Shown: positions 5,572-9,377 of the stretch, in pieces
How the letters are laid out: the number at the start of each line of letters is the position of its first letter
Position numbering within the stretch: the stretch's first letter is position 1
Assembly (NCBI GenBank): GCA_023419055.1
Contig: JAEZYO010001068.1
Coordinates: 1-9,377, forward strand
DNA length: 9,377 nucleotides
Origin: Pseudomonadota bacterium
GTDB lineage: Bacteria; Myxococcota; Polyangia; Polyangiales; Polyangiaceae
Direction: 5' to 3'
Program-made: the position numbers and the translations under genes
Notes under the pieces: generated by a model
What the model was told of the DNA's origin: nothing
Databases searched by the model: none
The model's input: only the letters and a program-made list of their open reading frames with translations

Positions 5572-6497
5572 TGGCTGAAGCGCACTACCGCATCGGCACG
5601 GTGGCCCGCTTGAGCGGCCTCTCGACGCACGTCATTCGCGTTTGGGAGCGGCGCTACGCGGTCCTCTCGCCCGATCGCACTCCAGGCGGAGCCCGGCTGT
5701 ACGACGACGCGGACGTCGAACGCCTGCGGCTTCTGAAGCGCGCGGTGGACAGCGGCCACTCCATCGGCAGCCTGGCGCAGCTTTCGACGGAGGCACTCGC
5801 GCGCCTGGTGCTCGCCTCTCCGCCCGGCGCTTCCGCCGCGTCGGAAGCTTCGAAGTTCGTGGACGAAATCGTGCTTGCCGCCTCGGATTTCGACCAACCC
5901 CGCGCGGAACGAGCCCTCGCGAGCGCTGCTCGCGCGCTTTCCCCGCGCACGCTGGTCATCGACGTGCTCGGGCCGGCGCTGAAGCGCATCGGAGACGAGT
6001 GGGCGAGCGGTAAGCTCTGCGTAGCGAGCGAGCACCTCGGCTCGATGCTCATCCGGCTGCGGTTGAGCGCGCTGCTCGCGGAGCACCAACCGAGCTCCGG
6101 CGGTCCTCCCGTGCTCGCCGCGACGCCGACCGGTGAGCTCCACGAGCTCGGCGTGATGTTGGCCGCCGTGATCACCGCCCTGCGTGGGCAGCGCGTCCTC
6201 TATCTCGGGCCGAACCTGCCGCCGGGACAGATCGCAGAGGCGGCGCGAGCCAGCGGCGCCCGAGTCGTGTTGCTGTCCCTGGTCGCGCTCGAAAAACGCG
6301 CTGCGATACGCGAGGTGAAAGCTCTCTTGCGCGCGCTACCGACCGGGGTCGCTCTCCTGCTCGGAGGCGCCATGGCCGCCGAAGTCGCGGCCGCGTTCAC
6401 TCAGTCGCTCTCTGCCGTGGCCACCCTGCAGGAGCTCGACGATTGGTTCCTCGAAGCAGAAACCGGGCGTCAGCCGGAACGTCGTCGGTCCCAATAG
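5571..6497 (+). CDS. carH: CarH/CarA/LitR-type MerR-family repressor with cobalamin-binding photoreceptor domain
   Basis: This 308-aa regulator has an N-terminal MerR helix-turn-helix (about 6-75; RIGTVARLSGLSTHVIRVWERRY, with wing PGGARLYDD at 38-46). A helical cap domain (about 95-172) carries W144-x9-E154-H155. The Rossmann-type B12-binding domain (about 179-295) carries E189-x-H191-x-x-G194, whose His is the lower cobalt ligand in Thermus CarH. Such proteins bind adenosylcobalamin in the dark, form tetramers on DNA and repress carotenoid genes; light breaks the Co-C bond and releases them. The residue after W144 is Ala145, where Thermus CarH has His132, the light-state upper ligand. The start at 5571 lies in the TGATG overlap with the preceding stop and has no strong ribosome site, suggesting coupled translation; upstream starts would add residues unlike the family. 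As last gene of the operon it is probably autoregulated. Confidence 0.93.
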   Translation: MAEAHYRIGTVARLSGLSTHVIRVWERRYAVLSPDRTPGGARLYDDADVERLRLLKRAVDSGHSIGSLAQLSTEALARLVLASPPGASAASEASKFVDEIVLAASDFDQPRAERALASAARALSPRTLVIDVLGPALKRIGDEWASGKLCVASEHLGSMLIRLRLSALLAEHQPSSGGPPVLAATPTGELHELGVMLAAVITALRGQRVLYLGPNLPPGQIAEAARASGARVVLLSLVALEKRAAIREVKALLRALPTGVALLLGGAMAAEVAAAFTQSLSAVATLQELDDWFLEAETGRQPERRRSQ

Positions 6498-6578
6498 GGA
6501 TCTTTTAGGAAGCGGTTAAGGTTCGCTGAGCGAAGTCTTAAGAACGGGAAGCTTGGGGATGTCGCATGAATAGCTGGC
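6498..6578. other. Intergenic gap between the crt operon and the cytochrome genes
   Basis: This 81-bp gap is more AT-rich than its flanks and carries one inverted repeat (entered separately). No convincing -35/-10 pair and no strong ribosome site before the ATG at 6579 can be seen. It is the only break in the plus-strand gene run, so termination of the crt transcript, a new promoter, or both would have to lie here. Confidence 0.5.
6516..6541 (+). repeat. Inverted repeat after carH; weak terminator-like hairpin or operator
   Basis: The arms TTAAG (6516-6520) and TTCGCT (6522-6527) are complemented by AGCGAA (6529-6534) and CTTAA (6537-6541), around a single G at 6528. One side has one unpaired base and the other two between the inner and outer arms. 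The symmetry is clear by eye. It lacks a downstream T run on either strand, so a standard intrinsic terminator is doubtful. It could be a protein-binding palindrome controlling the cytochrome genes. Confidence 0.5.
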
Positions 6579-7766
6579 ATGCAAGCGGTTCCCAGCGATC
6601 GGCATCCGGCGCTCTTCTCGGCGGGCCGTGACTCGAACGAGAGCTCGCGCCGCGGGCGCGCGCTCTTGGTTGGGGCGCTGATTTTCGCACTGGCCGGCGT
6701 CGCCAAGAATCGCTGGGACGCTACGGAGGTCTCCGCGCGCCGGACACTGATCATCGCTCGCTTCGCGGCTGCGTCGCCCGTTGCTGCTCCGGCCCTCGAG
6801 AATCCGCCGCTGCCGAGCCGGCTCTCGGAGACAGGCCTTTACTTGCCAGGCAGCACGACCGAGATCGATCCGCAGAATCGCTTCTACGTGCCGCAATACC
6901 CGCTCTGGACGGATGGCGCGACCAAGCGCCGCTACGTGCGCCTTCCGCCGGGTCGGAAGATCGAGGCGTCGAACCCGGACTCCTGGGAAGTCCCGGTCGG
7001 AACGCGATTTTGGAAAGAGTTCAGCTTCTCCGGGAAGCCCGTTGAGACGCGAACCATCGAGCGGCTGCCGGACGGCTCCTTCCGCTATGCGACGTATGTG
7101 TGGGACGCGGCGCGCGGCGACGCCTTCCTCGCCTCGGAGAGGGGAGTCAGAGGGGCTGCTGCGACTGACAGCGGAGTCGAGCACGATGTCCCTTCCGAGC
7201 TCGACTGCCGCGCGTGTCACGAGGGGCGTCCCGGGCGCGTGCTCGGTTTCAACGCCCTCCAGCTCTCGTCCGAGCGCGATCCTCTTTCGGCGAGCCGAGA
7301 GCCAGCACCTCCGGGAGCGCTCGATTTCGACGAGCTCTCGCGACGAGGTTGGCTCGCGAATCTACCGTCATCGGCGCTGGAGCGTGCACCGCGCATCGTG
7401 GCGGCTTCCGCGAAGGGACGCGCCGCGCTCGGGTACCTGTACGGAAACTGCGCGCACTGTCACAACCCGGCTGGCCCGCTCGCGGAGGTCGATCTCGACC
7501 TGGATCAAGCAGCGTTCGACCCCGACGGTGAAGGACGAACGCTGGCGAGCGTCGCCTCGCGACCGAGCCATTTCCGCGTGCCGGGCGATCCCGACCCGAT
7601 GCGCGTTCGACCGGGGCGGCCGGAAGCGAGCGCGCTCTTTTTTCGCCTGACCTCGCGCGACCCGTCGGCGCAGATGCCGCCGCTCGGATCGAAGCTCGTC
7701 GATCCCGCGGGAGTCGCGCTGGTTCGAGCCTGGATTTCGTCCGTGAAACATCGACCTCGAGAGTGA
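6579..7766 (+). CDS. Diheme c-type cytochrome, resembles the SO2930 / HNE_0200 family
   Basis: This 395-aa exported protein has two CxxCH heme sites: CRACH (210-214) and CAHCH (291-295). A membrane segment near 28-42 follows Arg-rich residues (RRGR), so it may be a signal peptide or an anchor, placing the hemes in the periplasm. The stretch LSETGLYLPG (82-91), PQYPLWTDGATKRRYVRLPPG (105-125) and VPVGTRFWKEF (138-148) resembles the N-terminal domain of the SO2930-type diheme cytochromes, recalled from family knowledge and not searched. A C-terminal QMPPLGS (365-371) could supply the Met ligand of the second heme. Its function in that family is not established; an electron carrier role is likely. 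No Shine-Dalgarno is obvious before the ATG, and the first 25 residues are unconserved, so a later start is possible. A second cytochrome gene follows after 20 bp. Confidence 0.83.
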   Translation: MQAVPSDRHPALFSAGRDSNESSRRGRALLVGALIFALAGVAKNRWDATEVSARRTLIIARFAAASPVAAPALENPPLPSRLSETGLYLPGSTTEIDPQNRFYVPQYPLWTDGATKRRYVRLPPGRKIEASNPDSWEVPVGTRFWKEFSFSGKPVETRTIERLPDGSFRYATYVWDAARGDAFLASERGVRGAAATDSGVEHDVPSELDCRACHEGRPGRVLGFNALQLSSERDPLSASREPAPPGALDFDELSRRGWLANLPSSALERAPRIVAASAKGRAALGYLYGNCAHCHNPAGPLAEVDLDLDQAAFDPDGEGRTLASVASRPSHFRVPGDPDPMRVRPGRPEASALFFRLTSRDPSAQMPPLGSKLVDPAGVALVRAWISSVKHRPRE

Positions 7767-7768
7767 AA

Positions 7769-7776
7769 AGGAAGGA
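7769..7776 (+). promoter_or_regulatory. Ribosome binding site deciding the start of the second cytochrome gene
   Basis: AGGAAGGA lies ten bases before the ATG at 7787, with a further GGA at 7778-7780. It supports this ATG over the in-frame GTG at 7763, which lies before the site and overlaps the previous stop. Confidence 0.55.
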
Positions 7777-7786
7777 TGGATTGTTC

Positions 7787-8449
7787 ATGAAACCGAAAGT
7801 CGTCACCACCGCTGCCCTGATCTCGTGCATCGCCGCGGGGCTCGTCCTCTGGTCTGCGGGCCACGAAGCGACGGGCGCCGCGCCCGCTCCCGCAGCCGCG
7901 GAGCCGCTGGTCCCCCCGAGCGCCCCGGCGAACCCTGCGCCGGCGCCCGCGACGGCCTCGAAAGAGGCAGAGATCGCGCGGGGGAAGCACCTGGTGCTCA
8001 CGTCGGGGTGCCACGATTGTCACACGCCGTTCAAGGAAGGGCCGAACGGAGCCGAGCCCGACATGTCTCGACAACTCTCGGGGCACCCCGAATCCCTGAA
8101 GATGCCGCCTGCACCAGCGCCGTCGGGGCCCTGGCTCGTCTCGGTTGCGGCGACGAACACCGCCTGGTCCGGACCGTGGGGGGTGAGCTTCACCGCGAAC
8201 CTCACGCCGGACGAGGAAACCGGGCTCGGCGGCTGGACCAAGGAGAACTTCGTCCGGACCATCCGTACCGGTCGTCACCTGGGTCGAGGACGCGCGATTT
8301 TGCCGCCCATGCCGGTGCCGGTGTACCAGAACTTCAGCGACGACGAGCTCGGAGCGATCTTCTCGTACCTGCAGACGCTTCCGGCCATCAAGAACCGGGT
8401 GCCCGCTCCGGTCGCTCCTCCGCCCGCGCCGAAGGCGAAGCGCGGTTGA
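7787..8449 (+). CDS. Exported monoheme class I cytochrome c
   Basis: This 220-aa protein starts with a signal peptide or anchor (MKPK then a hydrophobic stretch to about residue 24), followed by an Ala/Pro-rich linker (about 30-57) that would tether or space the heme domain. The cytochrome domain spans about 60-202: CHDCH (75-79) is the single heme site, preceded by ARGKHLV, and M175 in LPPMPVP is the probable sixth ligand. The segment VSFTANLTPDEETGLGGWT (133-151) resembles cytochrome c subunits of periplasmic dehydrogenases. A short Pro/Ala tail ends in KAKRG. It would carry electrons in the periplasm, perhaps from the diheme protein encoded 20 bp upstream, with which it probably forms an operon. 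No dehydrogenase gene is adjacent, so the partner is unknown. The stop lies only 9 bp from the stop of a convergent gene. Confidence 0.85.
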   Translation: MKPKVVTTAALISCIAAGLVLWSAGHEATGAAPAPAAAEPLVPPSAPANPAPAPATASKEAEIARGKHLVLTSGCHDCHTPFKEGPNGAEPDMSRQLSGHPESLKMPPAPAPSGPWLVSVAATNTAWSGPWGVSFTANLTPDEETGLGGWTKENFVRTIRTGRHLGRGRAILPPMPVPVYQNFSDDELGAIFSYLQTLPAIKNRVPAPVAPPPAPKAKRG

Positions 8450-8458
8450 GGCGAGGAC

Positions 8459-9377
8459 TCAACGGCTCAAAAGGTGGGTGCGGTGCGCGCCCCAGAGCAC
8501 GAGCGCCGCGAGCGCCGGACCTGCGCAGGCGATGAAGATGATCAGGTAGTCGATGCCATGCTCCGCGCGCGGGAGGTTGAAAAAGAGCGCCTGCAGGAGC
8601 GTCACCGAGGCATCCAGCGTCACCGTCCCGGCGAGCAGCGCGAGCTTCGCCGGAGATGGGCGCCTGAGCACGTAGATCAAGCCGACGACGAGCAGCACGT
8701 CGAACGTGGCCCAGCTCCACTTGACGAGCGCGCTCCCGAACCATCGCTCCGCCGGGGCGAGGCAGAGCACCGCCGTCCAGGGGACGAGGAGGAGAGTGAG
8801 GGCGTGCAGCACGGAGCTCGGCCCTCGCAACAACGAGCGCAGCCCGAATCGAAGGAAGCCGCCGCGCGTGAAGGCGACGAGCGCGTCGACGAGCGAGACG
8901 AACGCGCTCTGGCCAGGGGGGAAGGAGAGGTAGATCGGAGACCAGGAGTCGGGCTTCAGCTTCGCCTTGAAGCGCCGCAGACCTTCGAAATCGTAGAGGA
9001 GCGCGCTGCTCTTCCGCGCGGCTGCAAGCGGCGGCGGAACCTTGCCGGCGAGCGGCGCGAGACCCAGCGTGAGCCAGCGGCAGCCGGCGCTCGCAGCCCA
9101 TTGCATGACCGCGTCGACCAGGAGCTCGTTCGTGCCGTTGGGTGCATCCGGTGCGCGCACGAGATCCTCCAGGAACCAGCCGGCGCGGGCCGGTACCGGT
9201 ACGACGGCAGCGAAGCCCACGAGCGTGCCGCCGACCTCCGCGATGAAGGTCGCGCGATGCTCCGGGAACGTGAACGGATCGACCTGAACCAAGAAGTGCA
9301 GCGGAGCCATGCCGCGGGTCGCGAGCCAGCGCCGTATGGTCGCCGTCATCGCCCGACGCGTGCTCGGATCGTAGAGC
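8459..9377 (-). CDS. Partial DUF2156 / phosphatidylglycerol lysyltransferase C-terminal-like domain protein with four C-terminal membrane helices
   Basis: The reading frame is open to the right edge, so the N-terminus is missing. The ATG at 9349-9347 is internal-looking: nine more codons before it read LYDPSTRRA, and tyrosine/aspartate residues of this kind begin the catalytic fold in this family. Numbering from that ATG, residues 1-145 look like the GNAT-type LPG synthase domain: HFLVQVDPF (18-26), FIAEVGGTLVGFAAVVPVP (35-53), GWFLEDLVRAPDAPNGTNEL (57-76), LTLGLAPLAG (93-102), YDFEGLRRFKAKLKP (119-133) and IYLSFP (139-144). Helices at about 180-200, 212-229, 235-257 and 266-288 follow. Known MprF proteins transfer aminoacyl groups to phosphatidylglycerol but carry their helices before this domain. 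Substrate here is unknown. It converges on the cytochrome gene with 9 bp between stops. Confidence 0.8.
   Translation of the reverse strand, partial: LYDPSTRRAMTATIRRWLATRGMAPLHFLVQVDPFTFPEHRATFIAEVGGTLVGFAAVVPVPARAGWFLEDLVRAPDAPNGTNELLVDAVMQWAASAGCRWLTLGLAPLAGKVPPPLAAARKSSALLYDFEGLRRFKAKLKPDSWSPIYLSFPPGQSAFVSLVDALVAFTRGGFLRFGLRSLLRGPSSVLHALTLLLVPWTAVLCLAPAERWFGSALVKWSWATFDVLLVVGLIYVLRRPSPAKLALLAGTVTLDASVTLLQALFFNLPRAEHGIDYLIIFIACAGPALAALVLWGAHRTHLLSR

Noticed and set aside
6516..6541. Inverted repeat as a rho-independent terminator
   Set aside because: No T run follows on either strand and the stem has a mismatch, so it is listed only as a repeat of unknown role.
7817..7828. Lipobox-like LISC in the second cytochrome
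   Set aside because: The Cys is at residue 14, after only a very short hydrophobic stretch, and is followed by more hydrophobic residues, which fits a normal signal peptide or anchor rather than a lipoprotein signal.
1..9377. Search for tRNA, rRNA, CRISPR arrays, IS elements or prophage genes
   Set aside because: Coding genes fill nearly the whole window and the two gaps (112 and 81 bp) hold no such structure; no transposase or integrase motif was seen.

Overview
The window is compact, GC-rich bacterial DNA with almost no non-coding sequence. It carries a light-regulated carotenoid locus. A MerR/B12-binding regulator of the CarH/CarA type as last gene of a crt operon is the arrangement known from Myxococcus xanthus. 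Together with the base composition and the c-type cytochromes, this suggests a myxobacterium or related deltaproteobacterium. That placement is inference; no rRNA or other taxonomic marker is present.

Layout. At the left edge (1-183, minus) lies the N-terminus of a family 1 glycosyltransferase, probably a carotenoid glycosyltransferase. A 112-bp divergent promoter region follows. From 296 to 6497 (plus) run six genes that all overlap: crtY, crtE, crtI, crtB, an unrecognised five-helix membrane protein of 208 aa, and a CarH-like photoreceptor repressor. After an 81-bp gap with an inverted repeat come two c-type cytochrome genes (6579-7766 and 7787-8449). A convergent gene on the minus strand (8459 to the right edge) encodes a DUF2156-type acyltransferase-like domain followed by four membrane helices, and is cut by the window end.

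How the genes work together. CrtE would make geranylgeranyl diphosphate, CrtB condenses it to phytoene, CrtI desaturates it to lycopene and CrtY cyclises lycopene to beta-carotene. The divergent glycosyltransferase implies a hydroxylated, sugar-bearing end product, but no recognisable CrtZ or CrtW is present. The unknown membrane protein is therefore the most interesting gene here. The CarH-like protein probably represses the operon, including its own gene, in the dark with adenosylcobalamin and releases it in light.

The most notable non-coding signal is a pair of tandem 11-bp direct repeats with an AGACA core. One pair lies at each end of the divergent intergenic region, each overlapping a plausible -10 box and lying next to a start codon that lacks a Shine-Dalgarno sequence. 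They are good candidates for the CarH operators. A second notable point is that the CarH-like protein keeps the cobalamin-binding motifs but has Ala where Thermus CarH has the His that caps cobalt after illumination.
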